From Wyeomyia smithii (lineage: Eukaryota > Arthropoda > Insecta > Diptera > Culicidae), in the NCBI RefSeq assembly GCF_029784165.1, contig NC_073696.1:106290665-106354664 (forward strand): DNA of 64,000 nt, read 5' to 3'. The notes beneath the pieces were generated by a model. That model was not told where the DNA came from. It saw only the letters and a program-made list of their open reading frames with translations, and searched no databases. Below are positions 1-10,945 of the stretch, piece by piece (position 1 is the first letter of the stretch; each line of letters starts with the position of its first letter). A program made the translations under genes and the position numbers.

Positions 1-1164
1 AAATGTTTTTTTTTGTTTGCAAGCCGGTTTAGAAATTTAACATTTTTTTATAATTCACTTTCACTGCTTCGTGCTTTCGTGTGACTTCGTGGTTGAAAAT
101 AATAAACGAATCGATTCTACACCGTTTTTACTGTACTATATTTTTGAACAATTGAAAATTACATGCATATTAAATATTTCTATGACATTGCACAAATATT
201 GAGTTTTTAAGCCTACGTTCTAACTCTAAAAAACATTTTTTCGGCAACATCGTCTTTTTGACACGTATACTGTCAATGTAAAGAAACGTGATAACGACGA
301 AATTCGATAAGAAGAAGGAAAAGTTCGTCTGCATAAAACAGCAAATCCTTAGCAACTTCATACTCAAAAAAAAAAAAAATGTGAATCGATCAATACGGTT
401 CTTCTTTCAAGTGTTTCAAGGCTAATTCTGTATGATTTGTTATTGTTTGCAGCCTAAACACTTCCTCACCCATTAGGCAATCCACGACACAGTTGCGATC
501 AGCTGATTTTAGTTTGTTTTCAACTTTTGACAGCTTCAGGTATGTTCGAACGGTCGCAACTGGGATCGATCCGGATGAAAAAACTTGAAAAACAAACATT
601 GTTCAATCGGTTGTTCTAGTATTACGAGTGGCAATCCTTTACACAACAATGAAATATCACTTAAGGTTTTTTGCGACATCAAAAAATTTCGTGTTCGGTT
701 ATGATTTGGTTTTGCAACTTATAAACCAACAACAATAACAAACGTATACAAGCAGTAAAACGTCACCCGTGGATTGCCTTATATTATCCTCACTGAAAGA
801 AATCCACCACGAATAGCTTAAATAATAAAGATTTGTGAGGATAAGAGTGAAACACACCAAATTTGTGTTTCGAAGCGATGAGGTAAAATATGCATTTTTC
901 AGTTCTTTTTTTTCCAAAAGTTGCAATCCTAAAAGAAATCAATCCTAAAATAAATTGGAATCAGTTAAAAATTGAAAAAAAATCGCCGATGAAAAAATGT
1001 TTGAAGTTACACCTCTATTCGATCAATAATAGACTAACTTTTAAGCAAGCGAATGAAATGGTTACGGAAATTTCGATAGTATTTTGTTTACCTGATTTCA
1101 GGCTGATTTACACCGTGTGAAATGCACTAATGCAAGTATGATTTGAAAGCTCTTAATTGAATAT
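1..1164. other. Intergenic, no gene; diverged repeat at ~478-790
   Basis: No coding region with recognisable domains is seen. The stretch around 478-525 and 720-790 matches, in inverted orientation, the interior of the foldback element at 49938-51195 (compare 50856-50904 and 50287-50350). This suggests a decayed relative of that element lies here. The rest is AT-rich with short homopolymers. Confidence 0.5.
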
Positions 1165-1270
1165 TTGACATTAGAGTCCGGTTGGTCTTGAAGTACTATG
1201 CTGACCCGGCTCAGGAGTGACTTTTAGTATTAGTAGGTTCATAGCGTTTGCCCCGCAATTGTCCGAAAAT
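1165..1270 (+). repeat. tRNA-derived SINE fragment
   Basis: A degraded piece of the SINE family seen intact at 3590-3805 (minus) and 43936-44148 (plus). The shared blocks are the box-A-like 'tggtcttgaagtac' and the body segment ending 'gccccgcaattgtc'. The region between is shortened and the box B is no longer recognisable, so this is a fossil. Confidence 0.6.
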
Positions 1271-1669
1271 CTAAATAAAAAACATGCGACATTATCATCT
1301 TTGCCATATGTTCTACACAGAAAAATAAAACTATCCAAATATGCGTATTTTTGACGCAAATCAGCCCTTTTGTGCGGGAAGGTACTTTTAGGTAAAAAGG
1401 ATTTACCTTCTATTGAGTACATGCACGGAAGTCATCATTTAGGTAAAATTTTATGCCTTGAAACATCAATATTGATATCAAAAACTTCATACAAATTTGT
1501 ACCCAAAATTAGGTATTCGCATTTTATTGAGCTGTTGCGTTGTTTCCACCAATTTGTATGCGTATTATTTACCTAAACCAGTGAAAACGTTCAGGTTTAC
1601 GTAGTTTTACGTTGTTTTTACATGTTCACCTGGTAATATTTTCTTTGTGTGTAGTTCTCTTATGGGCAG
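1271..1669. other. Intergenic, no gene
   Basis: AT-rich with short repeated 'aggtaaa/tttacct' tracts (around 1388-1410 and 1566-1630) that look like remains of an inverted-repeat element. No gene is seen. Confidence 0.4.
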
Positions 1670-1677
1670 GAAGCAAT

Positions 1678-1862
1678 TAGAGTGCCTGTAAATATATAGA
1701 GTGGCGACACTGTCAAAATTGGAATAAAAATTATCTGTCAGTGTCATTCCAATTGAGCAAACAACCTATTAAACACGTGTGGGGAAAAGAGAAAGGATGT
1801 TCAGTGTTACCAGCGTTACTTTGGATGACACGGCGCCACTCTAGTTATATATAGGCACTCTA
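1678..1862. mobile_element. hAT-like MITE, 185 bp, with 8-bp target duplication
   Basis: The element starts TAGAGTGCC and ends GGCACTCTA. The inverted repeats extend about 28 bp inward with a few mismatches ('aatatatagagtggcg' against 'cgccactctagttatat'). An exact 8-bp direct repeat GAAGCAAT flanks it at 1670-1677 and 1863-1870. Eight-base target duplications and TAG...CTA ends are typical of the hAT superfamily. At 185 bp with no ORF it is a non-autonomous MITE. Confidence 0.85.
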
Positions 1863-1870
1863 GAAGCAAT

Positions 1871-3580
1871 GACTCACGAAAATTTCCACGTTAAAGTAAT
1901 CTTTTTTAGAGCTTGCCCACTTTATATTCATTTAGTTGGAAAAAGAGAATTAATGATGGGGTTTGATGATATTATAATAACTAATCAAAATAGTTTAGCA
2001 ACAATTATGTCAGTGTTTCAACAACTTCCCAACATTTTTAATTCAAGCTTACGCGTTGTTTTTTTAATTTCTTTGCCCTTTGATATTAAATACTCAATTT
2101 ATCAGTCTAGGCACATATGCTGATAGATTATTTGTTTAAACATGTATATGTACCACATCGGCTATGAAAGATATACCAAAGCATAGAAAAATGATGTTAC
2201 TTACCAAATTGAACGTACATTTGCGAGCGTATAGCATGTGCCGTGTATTGTAAGTTGAAGTTTAAACACGAGGAAAGTAAAAGTTTTGTTATAGAAATCC
2301 GATTGTAAAATAATTGCCAAAAATAGGTATAAGCATTAGAAAGCGGAATGCAGGATTACATGTAAGGTCACCACAAAATAAGTTTGAGACTAAATAAATA
2401 TAATAGTTTATTATATCACTGCTTTTTACCTTTGTCCGAAATATTACAGTGCTCAACTTAAATGTTTTTAGCAGCTGAACAGTACTAAGGAGTGAAAAAT
2501 TGTTATTGAGCCATAGCCAACGAACCTACAACATGGCCCATACGGTGGGACAAGAACTAAATGTCAGCTGAACTGCAATGCATTTTTCATGTTCCTTATG
2601 GAGCCTTTTGCTTAAGACTGCTGCAACAAACCTGCTGAAGAAAACCACTGCTGAAGACGTTCGATACCCTATGACATTTGAAGGAATTTTTTCTGAAAAA
2701 AAAAACTTCTGAAGACCTAAGGTGCTACAAGGCTTGTAGAAAAAGTTATTTACCTCGAACTGTTTCAAACTCACTCACGTGATTAGAAACAATTTCACGT
2801 AAAATTAGGTTTTAAGACGTGGTTTTCTGTTTGTAGTATTTGGAGCATAGGGATAGCCAACACTCGCCAAGATTTGACTTAGAGGGACAACGAAAAATGA
2901 AAAATATCTAGTTTTATATATAACGAATATCTAGAACTAGGATAGTTTTTCAAAAGTGTAAGGAAAAGAATATGTTGTTGAATCAAATCACCAACATCCT
3001 GCACTAGTGTAAGACTATCGCCCCGTCCCGCTATGACCCCTATTAGCTACGCCTATGAATCATTATGATGTCATAAAGTATGATGAGTTTTAGTGACGTT
3101 ATTGTGTCACGTGAGCCTTTTCTATATCTCAGTAGCTATATAGCCTATTCTATAGGATAGGACGCGCCAAGAGTAACCGAAAAGCACCCAGTCTTCTCTT
3201 ATTGGTCGATTTTGTTTTGCGTACCGTTGAATTTGATTATTATTAGTGGGTACGGTTGGTCGTGCTGCAAACCCTAATAAATAGGAGCCATAAACGGACG
3301 ATAATCTATTTGGTTTAACGATAACCCAGACAGTTCTATACCCTGAATAGGCTGTTAAGCATGTTGTTATGGTTATTGATTATGCGCAAAAACCAGAGGG
3401 GATTCATTGCTGTCAAATTTCATATATGTGTGCGTTATCGTTTGTTGGTCCATGATGTTTGTAACTAGGAACAATAATGGGGGAAAAATCACTACACAAC
3501 ACATTCATGAAAGTTTTCCGCGGTTTCTCGAGTTTTGATAAAAAACGTTCCAATTCTATAATATTTCACATCGATTAATT
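1871..3580. other. Intergenic, no gene; partial MITE relative at ~3155-3290
   Basis: No protein domain or RNA gene is seen. The segment 3155-3290, with 'ctataggataggacgcgcc' and 'gtacggttggtcgtgctgc', is an inverted-orientation relative of the right part of the TIR element at 9668-10272. It indicates a truncated copy of that family. The remainder is unassigned AT-rich DNA. Confidence 0.45.
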
Positions 3581-3589
3581 AAATGACCA

Positions 3590-3805
3590 AAGCAAAGCAA
3601 AGCCTTGGTGTTACATTCCGATTCGGAACTTGACCTTCTGTTTATTTATACACAAACTTCGCAGCCGACTGTTTAGTACACAGGGCAATTGCGGGGCTAG
3701 CGCTACGATCCTACTGACACTAACAGTCTCTCCCGAGCCGAGACTCGAACCTACGACGACTGGCTTGTTAGGCCAGCATCGTACCTCAAGACCATCTGGG
3801 AGATT
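3590..3805 (-). repeat. tRNA-derived SINE, intact, with target duplication
   Basis: Read on the minus strand it begins 'tctcccagatggtcttgagg' (box A-like) and has a clear box B (ggttcgagtctcg, around 3740). A ~120-nt body and an (AAGC/CTTTG)-type tail near 3590-3604 follow. Near-identical direct repeats 'aaatgacca' (3581-3589) and 'taatgacca' (3806-3814) look like the target-site duplication. It sits inside an older SINE-like body (3815-3925), so it is a nested insertion. Same family as 43936-44148. Confidence 0.8.
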
Positions 3806-5168
3806 TAATGACCAAAAATCATAGGAGGGTTGTGTGCAAAGCCTCGACCGCGAGGTTGAAGTAGAATACAAGGAAGATAATCCGGCTGCTTGCATGTCAG
3901 TCATTTTTTCCAATAAATAAACGTCGACTATTTATTCAGATCAATCGAATTTTGCGCTGTAACAGGGATTGACCATTTTCAATAATATAGTAAGTTGCTG
4001 GTCATGATTGAGGCTTGACAATTTTTAATTTTGGTTATGCGAAAAATTAATTTTTATGCATATAATGATAGTTTTTCGGATGTCGTGCTCATGACTGAAG
4101 GAAAAGATAATTCAGTACGTTCTGAGACACGGAGATAAAGTAAAATTTATAACTTTTACTAATTTAAAAATGTAAATTAACTCAAGAGAAAATATCACTT
4201 CTTCAATCATCAGGTTTTTATTTTATCCTGAAAAGGACAATTTGTTGTTCAATTTAATATCGGATAAGATACCGATCACATCTTGGCTTTATCACTGACA
4301 GTGCGAATAAAGTATTCCTTGTGATAAAATAACAGTGGAAAACTGATTTAACACTCAAAACTAGACGGCTCATGTGTTGTCAAAATGAGTCAACTTTTCA
4401 TTGAATGCATTTACTGGTGCCCGCTATCGCACAGAGACTGCATTTCACTAAAGTGCCTCACTGCATCAGCTGCTATCGATGCTGATACCCGCTGCAACTG
4501 CTACACTATCCGTAGCCATGCCACAGTTGTGGGCGCTATACGCTGCCATTGGTATCCGCTGTCCCTGCACCAGCTGGCCCAGCTGCTATTGATGCTGCGC
4601 TGAGACCCGCTGCAACTAGGCGCTATCCATTGCTATGACACAGCTGTGTCCGCTATCCACTATCGCTGGTATCCACTGCACTGCTACTGCTGCTGCTAAG
4701 GTTTTTGTGATTGATTTCTTTTGAAGGGACTTAAACCCCAAACGGTCATTCTGCTGCTAAGGGAGGACTGCTGTTGTCGCTGTTTAGAACTATTATGAGC
4801 GGCTTCGGCTGAAACAGGCTCATATATAGGCCAAATAGCATTTTAAATTGCAAGGTATATGATCCTGTCGACCGAGCTTGTGAAGCAATCATATAACGAC
4901 CAATCAGAGTTCGAATTTTTCGTTTTGACAAGGCTTGACTGTTGTCAATAGTACAATAGTTTGAATAATATAATTACAATTATCTTCATTTGGAAAGAAT
5001 CTTAGAAGATTTTCCAATCTATTACTGAAAGAACGAAGGAAATCCATCGAATACTAACCGATTTATTGGCATTTGAAATTGGACATATTTTTCACTTTTT
5101 TCGGTTTTAGATTTTCATTTCACATCCCTATGTAGCCGAGCTTCCTGAGAGAAGTATTCTACTTCAAA
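3806..5168. repeat. Composite ~1.6-kb repeat, copy 1
   Basis: The order of blocks is: a SINE-like body (3815-3925, 'ggagggttgtgtgcaaagcc'), AT-rich spacer, a 'gttgttcaatttaatatcgg' block near 4240, a degenerate gct/gctg-rich stretch (4420-4700) and a ~420-bp block (4750-5168). The same order recurs at 30478-31094 plus 36921-38108, where an I-type retrotransposon splits it. The 4750-5168 block matches 37680-38108 almost base for base, including 'gagcggcttcggctgaaac' and a 'tatatagg' TATA-like motif. No ORF is preserved. What the repeat is (satellite, non-autonomous transposon or decayed gene-cluster fragment) is not known. Confidence 0.7.
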
Positions 5169-5756
5169 AGAAAAAAAAAACCATAACAAACGCCATGTTG
5201 CCGAATATGTTGGTTACATGATGTTTGACAGATAGATCCCCCCTGGCAAAAACTATCAATATTTTTCGTTTACGCTGTTTCCACAGAGAACTTGAAATCG
5301 TTATTCAATCGTAATACCCTCTATACACTACACCGCATATCTCCTAATATAAGGCGATTTGTGCTATGGAGGCCATATCACCATCCATATCACCTGATAT
5401 GGATAGATAATATATCATGTCCAAAAACCAATAAAAACCAGATTTGTAGTAGTTGGCAAAACGAACCAAAGACATTTTCGAAATTCACGTTGCATGCAAA
5501 AAAGAAGAAAGGAAATATTTTTGCTTTTGTCATCCCGCGCATGTCGACGATTGTATATGAGATTTCGCGTTGGCGAGCCAACTAGCTGACATCTCTACCC
5601 TAATTGCATTGCTCTTGTTGTCTTGTTTCTGCCTTGATCTGTAACCTTCGGTTACATTGCGTGTGCTGGCTCCGCCACAATTGAAACTTCATCCAGACTT
5701 GCCCGGTTAAAATCCCCACCTCCCAGATCCTACCCTGGATTCAGAGCACATCTACA
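5169..5756. other. Intergenic with dispersed repeats, no gene
   Basis: The segment around 5490-5545 ('aggaaatatttttgcttttg') is shared with 51355-51400 and 57235-57275, so it belongs to a dispersed repeat. The 'catatcacctgatatgg' area near 5380-5400 resembles 7400-7430. No coding potential is supported. Confidence 0.45.
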
Positions 5757-6120
5757 TGAGTGATATCCCTCCAAGTCTGTCGTTTAACGTCTAGGACGGA
5801 GGGGTCACCCATATGGGAAAGCTTGTCAATAGTATCACCATTACTACTTCAACAGGGTTGAGTGATATCCCTCCAAGTCTGTCGCGTCGCGTCTGGGACT
5901 AGCGAACCTATACATTAGAGAAATGACAAGACACTCACCGTTAAGGCAACTGTCAACATCAAAACGGATAACGGCAATGCAAAATGATACAACTCGCCCG
6001 TTTTGATGTTGACAGTTGTCTTAACGGTGAGTGTCTTGTCATTTCTCTAATGTATAGGTTCGCTATCTGGGACGGAGGGGTCACTCATAAGGGTTCGTTC
6101 ACAGATGCATTGAGGAGACA
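5757..6120. repeat. Direct repeat pair (~100 bp) hosting a MITE
   Basis: 'gtgatatccctccaagtctg' occurs at about 5760 and again at about 5861. Each copy is followed by a version of 'ggacggaggggtcac'. In the second copy this motif is split by the foldback MITE at 5900-6065. The parent sequence is unidentified. Confidence 0.6.
5900..6065. mobile_element. hAT-like foldback MITE, 166 bp, exact 8-bp TSD
   Basis: Almost the whole element is a hairpin. A ~66-bp left arm (5901-5967, from 'agcgaacctatacattag') pairs with 5998-6064, leaving a ~30-base loop. The element starts TAGCGAAC and ends GTTCGCTA. Exact 8-bp duplications TCTGGGAC flank it at 5892-5899 and 6066-6073. The neighbouring uninterrupted repeat copy at ~5790 confirms the pre-insertion sequence. 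A related but diverged copy lies at ~51420-51545. Confidence 0.9.
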
Positions 6121-6239
6121 ACCTAGGTATTCGGATCCACAGGGTGGGTCAAAAGGAATGAGTGGCCTACTGAACAGTTCATTACGACTCGGGAGTGTTC
6201 GTGGCACTCCCGATTCGGAAATGACAGTTCACATATAAA

Positions 6240-7450
6240 CGACGAGGCAATTCTAAGGGGGTTCTCTTTCGGCTAAAACAGCTAACGATTCAGAAGTGCG
6301 CGTATAAAGTTTTTTATCGTACTTAAGGTTTACGCTATGTGTGAAATACGGGGAGTTTTCGCAGTGATTAATTAGAAAATTGTACTATTAGGTGATTAAA
6401 ATGTTTTAAAATTGTTATTGTCAAGTTGTTAAAATACTGAAGATGTCAAAAATGTGAATTTGTAAAAAAGACCTAACTGATGTCAAACTTACTATTATAG
6501 TGCTAAACGGTTTAAAAAGGTCAGAAGACAAGATCGACAGAAAAACTATACGTATATCTATTAAAACAAGGGAAAAAAGGTAAAGCAAATTATTTAGCTA
6601 TTACGATTAGAAATTAAGGCGATTAAGAGTGACTTAGGGATCACTAGTTCTTACAACAAGATGGCTAATTTCCGTCGAATAGGTCCTCGAGGGGCCTTTT
6701 ATTCTTGGTTCTAGCTCTACGCTTGAGGCGGTGCCATCCATTGTCAGAGGACAAAGAGTCTGAATCCGCCATTTTATGGAACGCCAATTCATCGCATATA
6801 TACCTTCGAAGGTGCTGTCTGGACGCTATTGGCCCGGCACAACGATCGAGCACTGCCATTGAACGGAAAATCGTCAACCGCCACGATGTTCGGGACGCCG
6901 ACTCGTGTTTAGTTATACGGATCCGGAGGAACAGGAACAGTAAACCAAGTAACTCAGGTTAAGAAACAACTTGTCGGGACAGGGGAAATAAATTAGTAAT
7001 GTAAGCTATCTATCTATTGTTTTAAAGTGCGATTTCTCTTGGTTTCACACCTGGTTTTTTATTTCGTTTCGACGTTTTCAAATTTAGTCGTCGCTTAGGT
7101 GTTTTACAAAAGTCTCTCAGTTTGTCGGAGTCGTGTGGCAGCATATTGGCCTGGTGGTTCACCCCTGTAAGTTGGTTTGTTTCCCGATGTGTTTTGTGTC
7201 GAATGAACTATAAAGTGGTGAATGAAGGCAAGCTGTGGGCTCGTTTCCAAACGTTGCATGACTCTTCCCTCACCCAACACCCACTGAGCAAGCATAGAGG
7301 TTATCAGATCTGTTATCGTTTTCTTCTCTTTTCAATTACCAAAGCAAATGTTAAACCATATCATCTCGCTGTAGTGTGAACACTCGAAGTGATATTCGAT
7401 ATCATATGGCGATATCAGGTGATATGCGGCGTAGTTTGAACAAAGCAAAC
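6240..7450. other. Unassigned, possibly remnants of a retroelement end
   Basis: Short open frames exist (for example 6705-6962 on +, rich in Arg and Ser), but none shows a domain I recognise. The block 6660-6980 is less AT-rich than its surroundings and looks like decayed coding DNA. The source is unknown. Confidence 0.3.
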
Positions 7451-8969
7451 AGTCATGGAGAAAATAATAAATACACTTGCAGTTTTGGTTAATTTTCCAT
7501 ATTTTAGGCACTGATTTTAGTTGTTATATGATGTTATGATACGTCATCACGATCTGCAGACACTCCCTTTCAAAGAGGAACGGAAAAATAACTGGAATTT
7601 TCTGTGTCGGTGATTTCGAAAATTTTTTGCGTGAGTTATTGTTTTTAAGGTGGCGAAAAAAATAAATACACTATTAAAATGTATATACAAAACATTCCAA
7701 ATAAGCTTTATTTCTCTACTTAGCGTTAGCAAAGTGACCTTTCACGTTACAAAACTTACTTTTAATATTTCGTGGCTTGCCCTTTGTTTTGTAAACCCAT
7801 ATTCAATCTTCGTTCCTCTTTATGCGTGGTTAAGGAACGGCCCCTAACAACTAAAATCAGTGCCCAAAATATGCCACTCAAAATATTTTTAACGTTATTG
7901 TTACGTGAAATTTACTGTACTTATTCATTTCCTGTCATTTTTCATGATTCATGTGACAAACATAACATCTACGTGAAAATCACATGCATACTATGTTTTA
8001 TCACGTAGCATCTACGTCAACTTGGCAACGTCAAACAGAAAGAAGTATCGCGTGAACTCTCCATGCGAAAATAGGTACACAGAAATCGAACAGTTGTCTG
8101 ATGTTGTCTTTGAACATGAAAGGAAATCCTTGACGACTTCCCAATAAGTGACCTTTAGAAAAACCATAAGAACCCGGCGCCGAGATTTCACACAGATTCA
8201 GTTCAAATTGCGAGGAATTTCCTGAACATAAACAGTTGCAGCTAACAGTGATTATCGCCAGCGAATGTCTCAATATAATTTTGCCATTTTGTATGTCGTT
8301 TAATTCATTTACGAATTGGCGATTTTGCATGCCCGTGCGACTTATCAAGCAACATATTTGGATAATTTCTGAAAACTATTCCTAGTCTCAAGAATTTGGG
8401 AAACCACAATTGAAAATTATACGTTGTATAAAACGTAGAACCTATCAGACAATCAAATGCTTTTCACTTAACAATATCGCACGCTTAGCCTTGGGGCTAT
8501 TAGCGGTCTCGATCAACTAGATTAGTTGAGAGCATTCGTTATCGATATTGTTTTTGGCACATTTTGCATGTGTAGGATAAGTACAACGATACACCGTGCC
8601 CCAGTGCTAAGTCGAGAAAATTTCCAGCTCGAAAAGTTCCTCAACTCGATCGGGATTCGAACTCGATATCACAACCGTGTGGGAGAGCTAGCCGACCGAC
8701 ATCGCTAACCACAGTGCCACGGGGACCACTTTGCCGATAGTTAAACTCTACGTGGAAGTCACATGAAATGCATATGTCTACTGAATAAGATTAACAGGAT
8801 AAATCATCTCACCAGTTCATGATGAACTCAAATGACAATCACGTAAAATCTATATGAAAATGACAGTATATTCACATAACTTTTCCGGTAATTATAACGT
8901 GAAAAATATTTTGAGTGTGGAAAATTAACCAAAACTGCAAGTGTATTTATTATTTTCTACATGACTGTA
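7451..8969. mobile_element. Nested inverted-repeat (MITE-like) cluster
   Basis: Three nested sets of inverted repeats are visible. The outer arms are 7451-7498 and 8922-8969 ('gcagttttggttaattttcc' and its complement). A left internal element is bounded by 7507-7525 and 7846-7864 ('ggcactgattttagttgtt'). A right internal element is bounded by 7874-7890 and 8902-8920 ('cactcaaaatattt'). The right internal element also carries the tRNA-like SINE at ~8476-8730. The short ORFs here are non-coding. The nesting suggests serial insertion of MITEs into one another. Confidence 0.7.
8476..8730 (-). repeat. Second tRNA-derived SINE family
   Basis: On the minus strand it starts 'tggtccccgtggcactgtgg', then a box-A-like 'ggttagcgatgtcgg' and a box B 'gttcgaatcccga' (around 8650). 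About 170 nt of body ends in 'gtctcgatcaactag'-type sequence on the plus strand. It shares no body with the 3590-3805 family. A functional tRNA is unlikely, because no complete cloverleaf with a matching acceptor stem ends at the right spacing. Confidence 0.65.
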
Positions 8970-9667
8970 AGTGGTAATCTGGGGAGTACTGCCGGCAAAA
9001 TTTCGCCAACCAATCATAAAATCATCATGGAATCGAAATTTAGGTGAAAATGCTTACACACAATATAAGATATTCATTGAAAGTGCATATTGTACTGAAA
9101 ACAAACGTTAAATCTTGTTTTTTTTTTTTCATTTATGAACATATTCATTCGAAAATAAGTCAATGGCAATTATGGAACGTTTACTCCATTCCAGTTGCAG
9201 GGCAAACCAACTAAAAAGTGGGTACCTGAATCAATGAGTGGTAGATGGACAATGTAAGCAGATAGCCATACCAATCCCTGGTGGTAATGCTTTTCGCTAT
9301 GTGTCGCTCGCGTGCAACTGGGGCACCACTAGACAGATGTCGTAAGTGTTTTAAAGTATTTTGATTCAAATATGGATTCTGCTTACGAAACGCATGAACT
9401 TGCGTTTGGTTCAACAATTCGAGCAGATTTTCTCGTTCACGTAAAATTTTGTGCAAAATAAAATTTCCAGATATTGATTGTCACTTGCAGCTTCTTATCC
9501 TGCAAAGCGAGTCGATAAACAATAAAATAAGGAAAGAATAAAGAAATCATCATTTGCTTTTAATATTATTATTTGCAATGAACAAAAACAAGTTCTGGGG
9601 AAAAATAAGTGAAAGTGTATCCAGCTTTTTACGCACTAGACTGGTGGTCGCTAAAACGCGTGTTCGT
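8970..9667. other. Intergenic, no gene seen
   Basis: AT-rich. The motif 'tatccagctttttacgcact' near 9620 recurs near 63100 and, diverged, near 17400 and 23340. It marks a dispersed repeat. No coding region is supported. Confidence 0.4.
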
Positions 9668-10272
9668 AATAATCTAGGACAGGATGTGACAAGTGGCTTC
9701 TAGTTATTCTTCTTTTCGTTAAAAATTGTCCTCATGAAACATTGAGATTTTGCGGCACGACGCTTGCCAGTGTTTCCAAAAATGTTTAATAAAAAAATCA
9801 AAATCAAGGATTTTCCAAGTTCTGGATTTCAAATTTAATTAATTCATTTGATAAAGCTAGCTTATTAAATCTTCAATTGATTTAAAGATACATGTTAAAT
9901 TTATTTGAACTAATCATAATTTTAACTCATTTCGGATTCCTCTTGCTTTTCATGAAATGAATCTGCTATTGTTCATCATACGTAGTTTCAAAAACATGAA
10001 TAACATTTCGAATGTTGATTTTTATAGACATTACACAGGGTATGAAAAAGATTCGAAAAATCGTTGAACCATACGCTGTTCATTCATTTAGTAAGCAGAA
10101 ACAGTGTAAACAAAAAATATGGATAGTTTCCGCAGCACGGCCAACCGTACCGACTAATAATAAAATTTAACAGTGCACCAAATAAAATCGACAAATCAGA
10201 TTGCTTTCACTTTGACAGAGCTTTGGGTGATTTTTGGTTTCTCTTGTCACGCCCTGTCCTAGGTAATAATAA
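9668..10272. mobile_element. TIR element ~600 bp (non-autonomous DNA transposon)
   Basis: Imperfect inverted repeats 9668-9693 ('tctaggacaggatgtgacaag') and 10243-10272 ('cttgtcacgccctgtcctag') bound the element. The interior has no ORF. The right part (10130-10200, 'gcagcacggccaaccgtacc') matches 3210-3290 in inverse orientation, so at least two members of the family are present. I could not define a target duplication. Confidence 0.6.
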
Positions 10273-10697
10273 GCTAACCTCTCTGTTTACGTCAGTTTTG
10301 GAATTTATGCAGAATTGGCAACACTAATGTTGCCAGATATATTTTTCTTTTGTTAAAATCACCCCTATGGCATCGGGCCATGTTTCAAGGGCTAACATCT
10401 CAACATATGTGTAAACGAGATAGCATATCACCGCCTCTTTTCATACATCTTTATCTACTGCTGACAGCGGGCACAAATTAATTTGAGCCCAGGACATGCT
10501 TTCAATGTCATTCACTGTTACTCGGTATAGGGATGCCAATGGCTCGGTTAAAATACACGAATAGTTTAAACTGACATGAGGGATGACCAACTATTTTAAA
10601 TTAAATGGAATTTTTGCTGGACTGTTTTCATATCTGTCAGGAGTGGAGCACGAAAATGTTGAATACGCAGCAAATATATGAGACTTGACAGCGATAG
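10273..10697. other. Intergenic, no gene
   Basis: AT-rich sequence between the TIR element and the A-tail of the LOA-like retrotransposon. Nothing recognisable. Confidence 0.4.
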
Positions 10698-10945
10698 AAT
10701 TTTTTTTTTGTAAGATTTGGACCACTGCGACCATTATTTTGATCTTTTGTGGTATACCTCTTCTTTAGTCTAGGTACTCGTGGCAGACATATCACTATTG
10801 ATGGAAGTGATCGTCGTTGTCCTATCGCACCCTTTCTCCCAATTAGGCACTGTATTTCGTATGAAATGTATTACCTCATTAGGATTCGCAGACCAGACCT
10901 CAAAAGGCTCCAAAGTTCCTTTTCCAAAGGCTCTTATTCTGCGCT

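Noticed and set aside
3720..3810. tRNA gene candidate (box A and box B present)
   Set aside because: The tRNA-like head is followed by a SINE body and tail, with target duplications. The same sequence occurs at several loci with decay, so it is a retroposon.
4385..4603. Small Cys-rich protein from the gct-rich stretch
   Set aside because: The frame is driven by degenerate gctgct/atccgct repeats, has no signal peptide or conserved spacing, and lies in a dispersed repeat.
6665..6962. Arg-rich frames on both strands as a host gene
   Set aside because: Both strands are open over the same stretch and neither has recognisable motifs; more likely decayed retroelement sequence.
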